A stretch of DNA of 36,363 nucleotides from Victivallaceae bacterium (GCA_021647315.1 JAKIUY010000039.1:1-36363); one strand, 5' to 3'; positions 8,351 to 17,094 are shown, counted from the stretch's first letter. Notes: generated by a model not told the origin, from the sequence alone. Translations and numbers: made by a program.

Positions 8351-9412
8351 CTATACTGGGCGTGAAGTCAGATATTCGGTTAACTCAAGTAAAAGGGTGC
8401 GGTATTTGTTATCAGGGAACTTAAGCAGCATGTTGCAGGCGGCTGTTGCCAGGGTGGTGCATTGTTGACACACTGCTGTTTCGGCTCCGGACTGTTTTAT
8501 CAGCCTACGTACCAGTTTAATGGTTGCGGTGGTATATTCCGGCAGCCCGAGACAGTTTTCCAGTTGTTTGCGTTCAGTTGCCGGCAACATTTTTAATGCT
8601 GTTGTCAACAGGATTGTCGGTTTGCGTTCTGCCAGATCCGAACAGAGCGGTTTGCCGAATTCGTCTGGCTGTCCGAAAATTCCCAGCCAGTCATCCCGTA
8701 ATTGAAATGCATATCCGGCATTAATGGCGAATTTGCCAAGGTCATTGATCTGTGGATTGGAAAAATCGTCACAGTCAAGGGCAATTGCCGCTCCGGCTTC
8801 AGCACAGAATTGGAGTAATACGCCGGTTTTAAGTTTTATCATTGCTTCAATCTCTGTTAATTCAACTTTATCGCGGTATGAAAATTCAATATCCAGAGCT
8901 TCGCCTGAGATCAGTTCACAATTGACCACCTGATGCAGGCGGCGTGACAGTGCATTGGCAAGTTTGTATGATACGCCATGTTCTGGCAGTCGAAGCAGTA
9001 TATCTGCCGCCCAGGCCTGTTGAATATCACCAGCCAGAATCGCAAAATCAGTGCCGAATTTTGTGGCGTGGGCAGTGGTTAGAGCATAGTGTTTTTCGGC
9101 AAAATTGGCAAGTTTACGATGTGCGGTGGGAGCGCCACGGCGAATATCGTCATTATCAATAATATCATCATGAACCAATGTCCAGTTGTGATAGATTTCG
9201 ACTGCGGCAGCGGCTGGCAGGGCATGCTGTAAATCACCGTCAAGCAGACCGCAGCACCATATCAATAATGCAGGCCGAAGCCGTTTGCCACCACGACGTG
9301 GGTAGTCGGTTACCGCGTCGCGCAGACAGGCAGGAGTCAAGTTATCGGGAAAAGAGTCGTTGACAATGGCTTCGTCAATCATGGCGGCAAACTGTTTTAA
9401 GCTATTATGCAT
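8351..9412 (-). CDS. polyprenyl (isoprenyl) diphosphate synthase
   Basis: This 353-residue protein is a trans-prenyltransferase that condenses IPP with an allylic diphosphate to build C15-C20 or longer chains for quinones, carotenoids or lipid carriers. It shows GGKRLRPALL near 41-50, the first Asp-rich motif DDIIDNDDIRRG (from Asp82), GDIQQAWA, and the second Asp-rich motif QLRDDWLGIFG near 233-243. The sequence around the first motif (HNWTLVHDDIID) resembles GGPP/FPP synthases of archaeal type. Trp at the fifth position before the first Asp suggests a bulky chain-length gate and a short product. The product cannot be fixed from sequence. Its ATG directly abuts the TAA of the upstream glycosidase-like gene, implying translational coupling. 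Confidence 0.9.
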   Translation of the reverse strand: MHNSLKQFAAMIDEAIVNDSFPDNLTPACLRDAVTDYPRRGGKRLRPALLIWCCGLLDGDLQHALPAAAAVEIYHNWTLVHDDIIDNDDIRRGAPTAHRKLANFAEKHYALTTAHATKFGTDFAILAGDIQQAWAADILLRLPEHGVSYKLANALSRRLHQVVNCELISGEALDIEFSYRDKVELTEIEAMIKLKTGVLLQFCAEAGAAIALDCDDFSNPQINDLGKFAINAGYAFQLRDDWLGIFGQPDEFGKPLCSDLAERKPTILLTTALKMLPATERKQLENCLGLPEYTTATIKLVRRLIKQSGAETAVCQQCTTLATAACNMLLKFPDNKYRTLLLELTEYLTSRPV

Positions 9413-12208
9413 TTACGGTGCGCTGCTGGGATCAAGCAGGGTAACGTTGGCTCCCACTTGAAAAATTGATTCAGCCAGCATTTCTTCCGAGAATTCAGGG
9501 ACTACTCTAACGGGGAAATCTGATTCAACGGTTATATCAAGCCCGCCGTCTGGCATGTTCTTCCATTCAACATGTAATTTGCCGTTAATGGTCGGGATGG
9601 TGACTTTAGCCCAGTCGAGGATCTCGAATGCCGGGTTGAGATAGAAAGCTGAATAGCCGGCTTCAGCCAATCTTACTCCAGCCAGTTCCCGTACCAGAAA
9701 GAAATTTGGTGAAATAGTGCCGCCGCTGTGCAGGTCTTCAGGCAATGCCTTGTCGGATGCATTTTGGGCATTATTTTTCCAGGTCATCAGATTTTTATCA
9801 AGCCGGTTCATCCAGAAATTTTTCAAGTATGAAATTGCCCAGGTTTTTTCTTGAAGCGCGAAAAGGATTTCAAGAAAGACAAAATTAAAGTATGGGTTTT
9901 TGGCTTCATTCGACATTTTTTCAAAAGGGGTGGATTCTTCAAAGAAGTTTTTCATGACATCTTTGAATTCATTGCTACTGTGAATCCCGGAATATAATCC
10001 CATAATATTAGGTGTGGCAGAATAAGACTTGCCCTGTTTGCCATCGGTAATATAATCACTGAAAAGATGCTGTTTTTTGTTAAAGCCCAATTTTTTCAAT
10101 TTCAGTGAAATATCAATAGCGATATTCCAATATTGGTGGGCGGAGGCTTTGAGCCCGACAGTCTGATAGAGCTCACGGCTGGAGAGCAGAAACCGGCAAT
10201 AGAGTGCATTGGATAAAAAAGAGATAACATTCTTTTCCGCTTTAGTTTTTGTTTTCCCCCAGGTACTCAGATTAAGCACTGGCAGCAGTTCATCATGTTC
10301 GGCTCTGATACTTTCAAAAAATCTGAAAATCATCATCAGATGAGGCACCATATCCCTGACCAGTTGGGGATTTGGATTGGCCCGATAATGATAGCTCAGC
10401 CAGACCGGGAAAATAAATAGGTGATCAAGCTGACTCTTGCAGTTTACTTCCGGTGAAATTGCCGGAATATTTCCGTTTTCAAACTGTGCTTCGGCAAATT
10501 TACGTAGATAAGCCTCTGAATATGAATAGTCTCCGAAAATCGTTACCGCGTTCAATGATTGGATATAGGCGTCAATCATGTAGAGGCTCTGATTTGGACG
10601 CAGAGTATTGAGCGGCATATGCACGGCACTGTGTCTGAACGCATTTTTCCCGGCACGCCAGATAGTATTGATGTCATCATCTGAGCATGAAAATATTGTC
10701 GAGCTTTCTGTTGACAGCATGTAGTCGAAAAACACATTAAACTTGACGTTGATATTTCTTGTTGCTTTGCGCACCGAGATCATAATGTATTTACACTGGA
10801 TCGGGCTGAATTTCAACCAGCGGCTACGGCTGCTTTTCATTATGGTCGTATGGGTATTTTTGCCAACTCCACGGGTAACTGCTACGCCGTTGTCGTCTAA
10901 TGATGCCGCAAAAGTGTAATCAACAATATCACCTTCGTTACCGCCGCATTCAAAACAGGGGAAGCCGTAACGCAGGGAATCAAGTTCCATAGTTATGTAT
11001 TCACCTTCTTTCAGGAATATTTTTCCATCGAGGTGACTGTCATCATCATATTTTTCAAATTTACAGGCTGCCAGATAGCTGGCGATATCAGAAATATTTT
11101 TAATATCAGGTTTGAATGTACTCAATTCAAGGCGTTCGAAATTGATTGACGGGCTGGAGTCTCGGAGGGGCATTTTCAGGGGGCCGATGAGGCTCCAGGC
11201 CTGTTTTGAACCTTCAATTGTATCATGCAGCAGTTCAATGTTGCTGCCGTTGAATTCCAAAAAGAATCCCATACCGTTTTCATGGACTTCCTGGATAAAG
11301 ACTAAACTGTTCCAGCCATGTTTTATTTTAATCGTGGCATCATGGAATATTTCGCTTTTACTCGGATTGTTATCGGCTATTGGTAATTTTTCACTGACCA
11401 GGTTGCGGTCACAGAAAAATTTATATGGATCATCGGAGACCACTTTTACTGCTATTTCCCTGTCTTTTTCGCTGAAGACAAATGCTTTGGCGGCATAAGT
11501 TGTGCGGATGCCCGGAAGAAACAGCTTTTTGAAATTGGCGTAAGAGACGGTCTTTTCTTGATTCGGTGAGAAGCTGCCTTTATGCAGTGGGGTGATATTG
11601 TAAACTCCGTCAAGGCGTTTTTCTTTCAGAGGAGATTCTTTGATATTAATCCCCAATTCTTCCGTTTTGGCATAGAAATCGACATCATGCCAGCCGTGCG
11701 TAGTATCATCATCAAGCGGTTCGCGCCAGCCCCATGGATACCCATTGAGATCGACCGACTCGTTGAAATCAAACGTTGGATACATGCGCGCGCGACTTTG
11801 TTCAAAGCAACGCGCATGGTGAGCCATCCATGTTTGATTGCTCCATACTTTCGGTTTCTGGTCAATATCAAGCTGGCACCATAATCCCGGTTGCTTGCTC
11901 TGAACTACCTGTTGCGGAGAATTGAAATAGACCAGGATTCCGATAACATTTATACCGAGATTAAGATAGTCGGAGACATCATATCTGTCTGCATAGGAGA
12001 CCTGAGACCCGGAAGGCGCCGGGCCAAAACCGATAAACCGATTATTGATGAAAAGCTGGTAGGACGAGTGGGCAGTAATCCAGATGTCTGCTTCGGCCAG
12101 ACCTTCGTCAATCTCAAATTCACGGCGCAGAAACAGGAAAGAGTTAGTGCTGAAAAGCAGTGACTTCTTCCAGATCCATTCCGCTCTGATTTTTGCGGGC
12201 ATTGTCAT
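9413..12208 (-). CDS. alpha-L-rhamnosidase-like (GH78-like) six-hairpin glycosidase
   Basis: This 931-residue protein has no signal peptide, so it is probably cytoplasmic. The N-terminus (WIWKKSLLF to about 180) matches the beta-sandwich of GH78-like proteins: FFRREF-like strand, ITAHSSYQLFINNRFIGFGPAP, and YDVSDYLNLGINVIGILVY. After a variable middle, an (alpha/alpha)6 barrel starts near 505 (IWRAGKNAFRHSAVHMPLN) and runs to about 840, followed by a C-terminal beta domain. The barrel start lacks the DCPQRE-type stretch of classical GH78 enzymes and has NTLRPNQSLYMID instead. Catalytic residues cannot be placed, and it may act on another sugar or be a derived non-catalytic paralogue. AGGA lies about 12 bases before the ATG. 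Confidence 0.72.
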   Translation of the reverse strand: MTMPAKIRAEWIWKKSLLFSTNSFLFLRREFEIDEGLAEADIWITAHSSYQLFINNRFIGFGPAPSGSQVSYADRYDVSDYLNLGINVIGILVYFNSPQQVVQSKQPGLWCQLDIDQKPKVWSNQTWMAHHARCFEQSRARMYPTFDFNESVDLNGYPWGWREPLDDDTTHGWHDVDFYAKTEELGINIKESPLKEKRLDGVYNITPLHKGSFSPNQEKTVSYANFKKLFLPGIRTTYAAKAFVFSEKDREIAVKVVSDDPYKFFCDRNLVSEKLPIADNNPSKSEIFHDATIKIKHGWNSLVFIQEVHENGMGFFLEFNGSNIELLHDTIEGSKQAWSLIGPLKMPLRDSSPSINFERLELSTFKPDIKNISDIASYLAACKFEKYDDDSHLDGKIFLKEGEYITMELDSLRYGFPCFECGGNEGDIVDYTFAASLDDNGVAVTRGVGKNTHTTIMKSSRSRWLKFSPIQCKYIMISVRKATRNINVKFNVFFDYMLSTESSTIFSCSDDDINTIWRAGKNAFRHSAVHMPLNTLRPNQSLYMIDAYIQSLNAVTIFGDYSYSEAYLRKFAEAQFENGNIPAISPEVNCKSQLDHLFIFPVWLSYHYRANPNPQLVRDMVPHLMMIFRFFESIRAEHDELLPVLNLSTWGKTKTKAEKNVISFLSNALYCRFLLSSRELYQTVGLKASAHQYWNIAIDISLKLKKLGFNKKQHLFSDYITDGKQGKSYSATPNIMGLYSGIHSSNEFKDVMKNFFEESTPFEKMSNEAKNPYFNFVFLEILFALQEKTWAISYLKNFWMNRLDKNLMTWKNNAQNASDKALPEDLHSGGTISPNFFLVRELAGVRLAEAGYSAFYLNPAFEILDWAKVTIPTINGKLHVEWKNMPDGGLDITVESDFPVRVVPEFSEEMLAESIFQVGANVTLLDPSSAP

Positions 12209-12341
12209 ATTTTAATAATGTCCTTACATATTGCCGTCCGGACACGGTGTCCCCAGCTGAATAAATGATAACTTCAAAACAAATCAAATAGAAATAGAGC
12301 ATGAAATAGTGCTTAAGTCAAGATTTTTTGTCTTGCTAATG

Positions 12342-12722
12342 TTAGTTTTTTTCAATAATTACCGTTGCACAGGCATAGTGCTGTTCATGGCTTATTGAAA
12401 GATGAATGCGGTCGGCATTGGTCAAACCGTTTGTTGCCAGTGCATGTTCGGATAGTTGCAGGCGCGGGGAACCTACTGGGGTGGTGGCAATAGAGATATC
12501 ACTCCATGCACATTTTTCTCCTATCCCGCAACCAAGTGCCTTGGACAGCGCCTCTTTTGCCGCCCAGCGTCCGGCGTAGTACTGGACATAATCTTTTCTC
12601 TGTTCGCCCTGAACTATTTCTGCCGCGGTAAAAACCCGTTCGATAAACAGCTTGCCGTGTTTATCCAGCATTCTCCTTATTCTGTCAATCTCGACAATAT
12701 CTGTTCCAATACCGTAAATCAT
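12342..12722 (-). CDS. acpS: holo-[acyl-carrier-protein] synthase
   Basis: AcpS transfers 4'-phosphopantetheine from CoA to the conserved serine of acyl carrier protein; the matching carrier is encoded at 25089-25325. The product has MIYGIGTDIVEIDRI at its start with the metal-binding Asp8, and RWAAKEALSKALG near 53 with the catalytic Glu57. The ATG at 12722 is chosen, giving 126 residues, the usual family size. The frame extends 13 codons further to a TTG, but the family motif begins at the ATG. An AGGA element lies about 14 bases upstream, farther than ideal. The GH78-like gene begins 133 bases downstream on the same strand. Confidence 0.94.
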   Translation of the reverse strand: MIYGIGTDIVEIDRIRRMLDKHGKLFIERVFTAAEIVQGEQRKDYVQYYAGRWAAKEALSKALGCGIGEKCAWSDISIATTPVGSPRLQLSEHALATNGLTNADRIHLSISHEQHYACATVIIEKN

Positions 12723-13001
12723 AATTATAAAATTTTTCCTGTTTTTATCTGGGATTTCCAATTAAAGATAACCGGCTTGCCGGAACTTAAAAAAGTTAAC
12801 CACTTGTGGTTAAAATATTCTTCTCATGTTATTGAACCAATAATCAGCTAAACCTTACCCATTATGGGTATAATTTACGACGCAAAATTCAGACTGCAAT
12901 CTCACGGATAAAAAAACAGGGAAATTTTAGCTGTATCTAAGATCGTAGTATAATTCCCAGTGGAGCTATGGCGAGCCAACCGCAAACTTAAGCTCATCCT
13001 T

Positions 13002-13060
13002 AATCATCACTAAGGGACAGGTTAATCACTCTCTATAAAATCATCACTAAGGGACAGGTT
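13002..13060. repeat. 22-bp tandem-spaced direct repeat
   Basis: A 22-base unit containing TCATCACTAAGGGACAGG occurs identically at 13002-13023 and 13039-13060, 37 bases apart start to start. It could be a duplicated transposon end or operator pair. No associated gene is visible. Confidence 0.65.
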
Positions 13061-13152
13061 GAAAATTCTATGTTTGCTTTTACTCCCTTAAATAGTTTTT
13101 TTAACCTAATAGGGAATTATTTCATCTGTCGCTATGCTCGGGTAGGTATTTT

Positions 13153-13252
13153 GACAGGATGAACAGGATAAAATAACAAGCAGTACGAAGCACAAAGCAA
13201 AATCAAAGATTTTGAACAAAGTGTCAATCCTGTCAATCTTGTTAATCCTGTC
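13153..13252. repeat. inverted AATCCTGT/ACAGGATT repeat cluster
   Basis: GACAGGATGAACAGGAT at 13153-13169 is matched in inverse orientation by ATCTTGTTAATCCTGTC at 13236-13252 (14 of 17), and a further AATCCTGTC unit lies between at 13226-13234. Short AATCCTGT-type oligomers recur in intergenic DNA of many environmental bacteria; their origin is not clear to me. Confidence 0.55.
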
Positions 13253-13432
13253 TGAAAAAGTTCCGGCAAAGCCGGTTTTGTTCATACCGCGTTCTTTGGA
13301 CGTGGTTTTTATTTTTCATATTTTTCAGGTCATGATATTGAATGCTTCTGATTTGTGGTATAAAATATATTATACCATTAATCATAATATATTGCCATTT
13401 TTTGGCCAGATATTTGAACAATACTGCTTCCG

Positions 13433-13492
13433 TAGCGACGCAGGAGCGGAGTTTGAAGCGGCATCTGCCTTCAGGTGCCACCTGATCATGAT
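13433..13492. repeat. dispersed repeat of about 60 bp, copy 2
   Basis: It shares an identical first 26 bases and roughly 85% overall identity with 8285-8343, and ends 31 bases before the O-antigen-ligase-like gene. The core CGCAGGAGC also appears at 35078-35086 inside another inverted repeat. Confidence 0.65.
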
Positions 13493-13523
13493 TTAGAGCG
13501 GCAATTACAAAAATCGGGAATAT

Positions 13524-15410
13524 ATGTGTAAAGATGATTTAAATTCAGATTTTTTTCGGAACAGATTTATTGAATACCTGATGCCAGGACTCTTTTTCTG
13601 TTTATTATTGCTTGCCTATCCGCTAATGTGGCCACGACTGCTTTATAAAGTCGATCTGCTGGGTTTTTTTATGATTATGACACCTGCGGCAATAACTTTG
13701 GTGGCGTGTGCGGGGTGTTGCTTTAGATTAGGTGAACTTAAACTGTCCCTGAAGCGTAATCTATTTTTTGCCACGGCTCTGGCGGTTATCGCAGGAGTGG
13801 TGCTAAGTCACCTGTTTACGGTTAAGAATATTGCTCTCGAAGATATTGCTGCCTCATTAGTTTGGATTGCTGTGCCGTTATTCGCCTTTTTATATCATCG
13901 TCGGATAGCTGAACTGCTGCCGTGGTTTATGGCGTTGCTCTGGATTTTGAATTGCTGGCAGCTGATAGCGGAACAGGTTTGGCAATGGAACAGTCGGATG
14001 ATGGGGGTGACTGGAAATAATAACTGGAGTGCGGCATTGCTGATTGTTTCGACCGCATTTCTGCTACACCTGATCTGGGGCATGGTGACAGGGAAAAATC
14101 AAAAAACTCGGTATGGTTATTTTGCGGCGGCGGCTATTCCTTTGACAATATTATCCGCCGTTATGCTCTATCGGCTCTATTCCAAGGGAGCTAATGCCGC
14201 ATTGCTGATTGCCGCAGTCATAACGTTACTGCTTTATTATGGTAATTGGCACCAACGTTCATTCAAAATTATTATTTTGGTGGTAGTGGCAGGAGCGACA
14301 ATTGCTCTGTTTTTTATATTTAAAAGTGATCTGTTTGCCTCATTTGCGGCGCGTGATGTCAGGCTGCCTTTGTGGACAGGAGCTTTAAATTTGGTGCTGG
14401 ACAACCCGATTAACGGGGTTTCGCCGGCTGCCTTTGAAAGCAGTTTTGCTCCATATGTCCCGGTTGATTATTATCTGCGGGGATCAATCGCGGCGGCCCG
14501 CAACAGTCACCCTCACTCGCATCTGCTCTATTTTGCCGCGTCATTCGGGGTTATCGCCACTCTGGCTTGGGGCTGGTTAATTATCTGTCCATTAATTACC
14601 CAGATCCGTTGCCGGTTGCAACGTTCAACCGTTGATTATAAACAGATGATCTATGTTTTTTCGCTCTTGGTATTGCTGTTACACGGTATGGTTGACTTGA
14701 CACTGTTCAGCTGGCCGTGCGGCTACATTTTTCTGATTATACTTGGCTTGTTATGGCGTGACTGCTGGAATGTTGATTATAAGAGCCAGAAGGCAGGGGG
14801 CTTACTGGTCGTCATCGGTGCTGCGCTTGGCATATTGCTATTGGGCTATGGGAGCTATATTGCATATTTGAACTGTGGCAGTTCATATTTAAATCGGGAA
14901 GCATTGATTCAGCTAAAAGGCGGGCAACCGCAAACGGCTCTCCAGAGTTGTAACCGGAGCTTGGCATACAAAATCACTCCTCAAACTCTCTATCGTGCGG
15001 CGATGATTTCTCTGTTCGACCTGGAAAACCCGGAACTTGCGTTGGGCTACCTGGGAAAATTTGATCAGACCACCTATGGGAATTATATCAGTAACAATGG
15101 CCTTAGAGCCAGAGTGTTGTGCGTGCAGCGTCAGCCTGTGAAGGCATTGCCGTTCTTTGAACGTGAATCTAAAAACTATCCGCTTGGGTCGCTTAACTGG
15201 CATTTTTATTATTATACGCTACGGATGCTTAACTTAAAAAAGGCGGCGCAGATCGCCAAGGATAATCTCCTCTATTCATTGGAGGCCAAGGGCATGACGG
15301 CTGCTGATATTTCGCTGCTGATTGCTAACCCTGAACTGGATATCATGTTTTTGGAGGGTGACGGCAAAACTCCGAAAATCAACCGGCTGCGCCGGAACTT
15401 CCAACATTAA
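13524..15410 (+). CDS. O-antigen ligase/polymerase-like membrane protein with C-terminal helical region
   Basis: This 628-residue protein has about a dozen hydrophobic segments over residues 15-455. A large extracytoplasmic loop near 265-335 contains PLWTGALNLVLDNPINGVSPAAFES and ends in RNSHPHSHLLYFAASFG, the pattern of the Wzy_C/WaaL O-antigen ligase family. These proteins join lipid-carrier-linked glycans to lipid A core or polymerise glycan repeats. The last 160 residues (ALIQLKGGQPQTALQSCNRSLAY) look like degenerate TPR helices, common in PVC-group members. GGGA precedes the ATG by 4 bases. There is no glycosyltransferase cluster around it, so ligase, polymerase and protein O-oligosaccharyltransferase roles are all possible. 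It converges with the DAHP synthase gene. Confidence 0.82.
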   Translation: MCKDDLNSDFFRNRFIEYLMPGLFFCLLLLAYPLMWPRLLYKVDLLGFFMIMTPAAITLVACAGCCFRLGELKLSLKRNLFFATALAVIAGVVLSHLFTVKNIALEDIAASLVWIAVPLFAFLYHRRIAELLPWFMALLWILNCWQLIAEQVWQWNSRMMGVTGNNNWSAALLIVSTAFLLHLIWGMVTGKNQKTRYGYFAAAAIPLTILSAVMLYRLYSKGANAALLIAAVITLLLYYGNWHQRSFKIIILVVVAGATIALFFIFKSDLFASFAARDVRLPLWTGALNLVLDNPINGVSPAAFESSFAPYVPVDYYLRGSIAAARNSHPHSHLLYFAASFGVIATLAWGWLIICPLITQIRCRLQRSTVDYKQMIYVFSLLVLLLHGMVDLTLFSWPCGYIFLIILGLLWRDCWNVDYKSQKAGGLLVVIGAALGILLLGYGSYIAYLNCGSSYLNREALIQLKGGQPQTALQSCNRSLAYKITPQTLYRAAMISLFDLENPELALGYLGKFDQTTYGNYISNNGLRARVLCVQRQPVKALPFFERESKNYPLGSLNWHFYYYTLRMLNLKKAAQIAKDNLLYSLEAKGMTAADISLLIANPELDIMFLEGDGKTPKINRLRRNFQH

Positions 15411-15528
15411 ATTATGAATCCTGCAAAGCAGGACAAGCATTGCATTAATCACGCTCTGCGTGACATTGAACATTGAATTATGTCGAAAGTATTTTTTGCA
15501 GGTCCGGTTTTGCCAGGGCTGTTCAATG
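15411..15528. repeat. convergent gap with two small palindromes
   Basis: TCCTGCAAAGCAGGA (15419-15433) and CACGCTCTGCGTG (15450-15462) lie between two converging genes, flanked by the near-repeats ACATTAAATTATG and ACATTGAATTATG. Neither hairpin has a clear T-run, so termination at this spot is only a suggestion. Confidence 0.5.
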
Positions 15529-16596
15529 CTAAATAAATTGGATGAAAAATCCCGTAGGGATGACTTCTGCTAGTTGTTTCAGCAGTTTTTCTGTATCATC
15601 CCAGCCTAGACAGGCGTCGGTAATGCTTTGCCCGAATACAGCCGCTTTGCCGTCAATCAACGTCTGGGCACCTGCGATAAGGTTACTTTCTACCATCACT
15701 CCGAAAATAGCCGATTCACCTTTGGTCAGTTGTCCACAGACATCACGGCATACATCCAGCTGCTGTTTGAATTGTCTGCGGCAGTTTGCATGACTGAAAT
15801 CAATCATGATTTTCTCCGGCAGTCCCACATTGCTCAAAGCCGTTCGCACATTATTGATACTGGCGGCATCGAAATTGGTCGTCTCTTTTCCCCCACGCAG
15901 AATAATATGGCAGTCATCATTGCCGATAGTTTCAACAATAGCGGAATGCCCATACTTAGTGACGGAGAGAAAGTGATGCGCTATGCTTGCGGCATTGATC
16001 GCGTCAATCGCGGTGTCGATGGTGCCGTCGGTGCCGTTTTTGAATCCGACAGGGCAGGAGAGCCCGGATGCCAGTTCACGATGCACCTGCGATTCGGTGG
16101 TTCTGGCCCCGATTGCGCCCCAGCTCATCAGGTCGGCAATATATTGCGGGGTGATCATATCCAGAAATTCTGTTCCGGTCGGTAAACCCAGATTGTTAAG
16201 CTCAAGCAATAGTTTGCGGGCAAACCGCAGACCGTCATTGATCTGAAAACTGTTATCCAGATAGGGGTCGTTGATCAATCCTTTCCAGCCGACTGTTGTG
16301 CGTGGTTTTTCAAAATAAACCCGCATGACAATTTCAAGCTTATCGATATATTCATTGCGCAGTTTGACCAGTTTTTTGCCATATTCAAGCGCGGCAGCCG
16401 GATCGTTGATTGAACATGGGCCGATAATGACCAGCAAACGCTCATCTTCACCGGTCATAATGCGGTGAATTGCCTTGCGGGCTTCAAACACCGTGTGTGC
16501 GGCTTGGTTCGTTATTGGGTAACGTTCCATTAGAGCAATTGGCGGCAGCACCTCTTTAAGATTTTTGATTCTGATATCATCAGTTGGATATTGCAT
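15529..16596 (-). CDS. aroG: 3-deoxy-7-phosphoheptulonate (DAHP) synthase, AroFGH type
   Basis: This cytosolic enzyme condenses phosphoenolpyruvate and erythrose-4-phosphate in the first step of the shikimate pathway. The 355-residue product matches the type I-alpha family throughout: VIIGPCSINDP near 57-67, EKPRTTVGWKGLINDP, GARTTESQVHRELASGLSCPVGFKNGTDG near 163-190 (substrate and metal residues), IILRGG and IMIDFSHANC. Length and the start MQYPTDDIRIKNLKEVLPP fit E. coli AroG/AroF closely. Which aromatic amino acid inhibits it cannot be told from sequence alone. AGGAG lies 8 bases before the ATG. No other aro gene is adjacent; the 500-base upstream region is filled with palindromes. Confidence 0.94.
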   Translation of the reverse strand: MQYPTDDIRIKNLKEVLPPIALMERYPITNQAAHTVFEARKAIHRIMTGEDERLLVIIGPCSINDPAAALEYGKKLVKLRNEYIDKLEIVMRVYFEKPRTTVGWKGLINDPYLDNSFQINDGLRFARKLLLELNNLGLPTGTEFLDMITPQYIADLMSWGAIGARTTESQVHRELASGLSCPVGFKNGTDGTIDTAIDAINAASIAHHFLSVTKYGHSAIVETIGNDDCHIILRGGKETTNFDAASINNVRTALSNVGLPEKIMIDFSHANCRRQFKQQLDVCRDVCGQLTKGESAIFGVMVESNLIAGAQTLIDGKAAVFGQSITDACLGWDDTEKLLKQLAEVIPTGFFIQFI

Positions 16597-17094
16597 GGTT
16601 AAACTCCTTTACAAACGTCTAGCAAGGGTGACATACCACCATTTTCGCTTCACCGGTTTTCAACAGGTGATTCCCGACAGCGCATTCATTCAAACACTAG
16701 AGGTGCTCGCAAGATTCTGGCTCTTTTCCTGTCAATAACTTTATCTTACACCATGAAGTCTGTTTTCATAGTTATTTTCAAAAAAATCTGTCAAAAATCT
16801 AATGTGGAGAAAACCAGATATTTTCTATAACAACCATTTTTTGTTCAACCCCATTAGGGGTTGGTTTTCTAATGGTCACCTTTTCTGTAGGTTAAAACCT
16901 ACGGCTATTATTTAACCCTGGCGGGTTATATTTTCCTTGCCCAACGGGCAATACAACAATAGCCACGGTGTTAACCCGCGGTAACACCCCCATATATTTT
17001 ACAACCCCGAATGGGGTTGCACTATCACCTGTTAGTCATGCTGCTGTTACAGATGCAATAATTGCCTCAATATATTTATACACCCGGAGGCTGG
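16597..17094. other. intergenic region dominated by a palindrome array
   Basis: There is no supported gene in these roughly 500 bases. The first 250 contain the aroG leader and presumably its promoter. The rest is the palindrome array described separately. A 66-codon frame at 16968-17168 crosses the array into the DUF502 gene and is rejected. Confidence 0.6.
16846..17019. repeat. array of six unrelated short palindromes
   Basis: Six hairpins occur in 174 bases: CAACCCCATTAGGGGTTG (16846-16863), GTAGGTTAAAACCTAC (16887-16902), TAACCCTGGCGGGTTA (16913-16928), TTGCCCAACGGGCAA (16937-16951), GGTGTTA/TAACACC (16967-16988) and CAACCCCGAATGGGGTTG (17002-17019). Most have a C-rich left arm, a 2-5 base loop and a G-rich right arm. 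The arms differ, so this is not a simple tandem repeat and not a CRISPR array. Confidence 0.8.

Larger units (their letters stand above)
12723..13523. other. repeat-rich intergenic region
   Basis: About 800 bases with no convincing gene. In order: the palindrome TTAACCACTTGTGGTTAA (12796-12813), TACCCATTATGGGTA (12856-12870), a 22-bp direct repeat (13002-13023 and 13039-13060), an inverted pair of GACAGGAT-type repeats (13153-13169 and 13236-13252), the hairpin CCGGCAAAGCCGG followed by TTTT near 13264, and a dispersed 60-bp repeat (13433-13492). A 94-codon plus-strand frame at 13212-13496 simply translates these repeats. Promoters for acpS (-) and the O-antigen-ligase-like gene (+) should lie here, but no clear -35/-10 pair was seen. 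Confidence 0.6.

Noticed and set aside
13212-13496. 94-codon plus-strand frame (MNKVSILSILLILSEK...)
   Set aside because: It is a translation of intergenic repeats (AATCCTGT units, a hairpin and the 60-bp repeat), has no ribosome site and no family features.
15628-16185. 185-codon frame opposite aroG
   Set aside because: It is a shadow of a strongly conserved DAHP synthase on the other strand.
16846-17019. Possible CRISPR array
   Set aside because: The palindromes differ from one another and spacing is irregular; there is no constant repeat and no cas gene.
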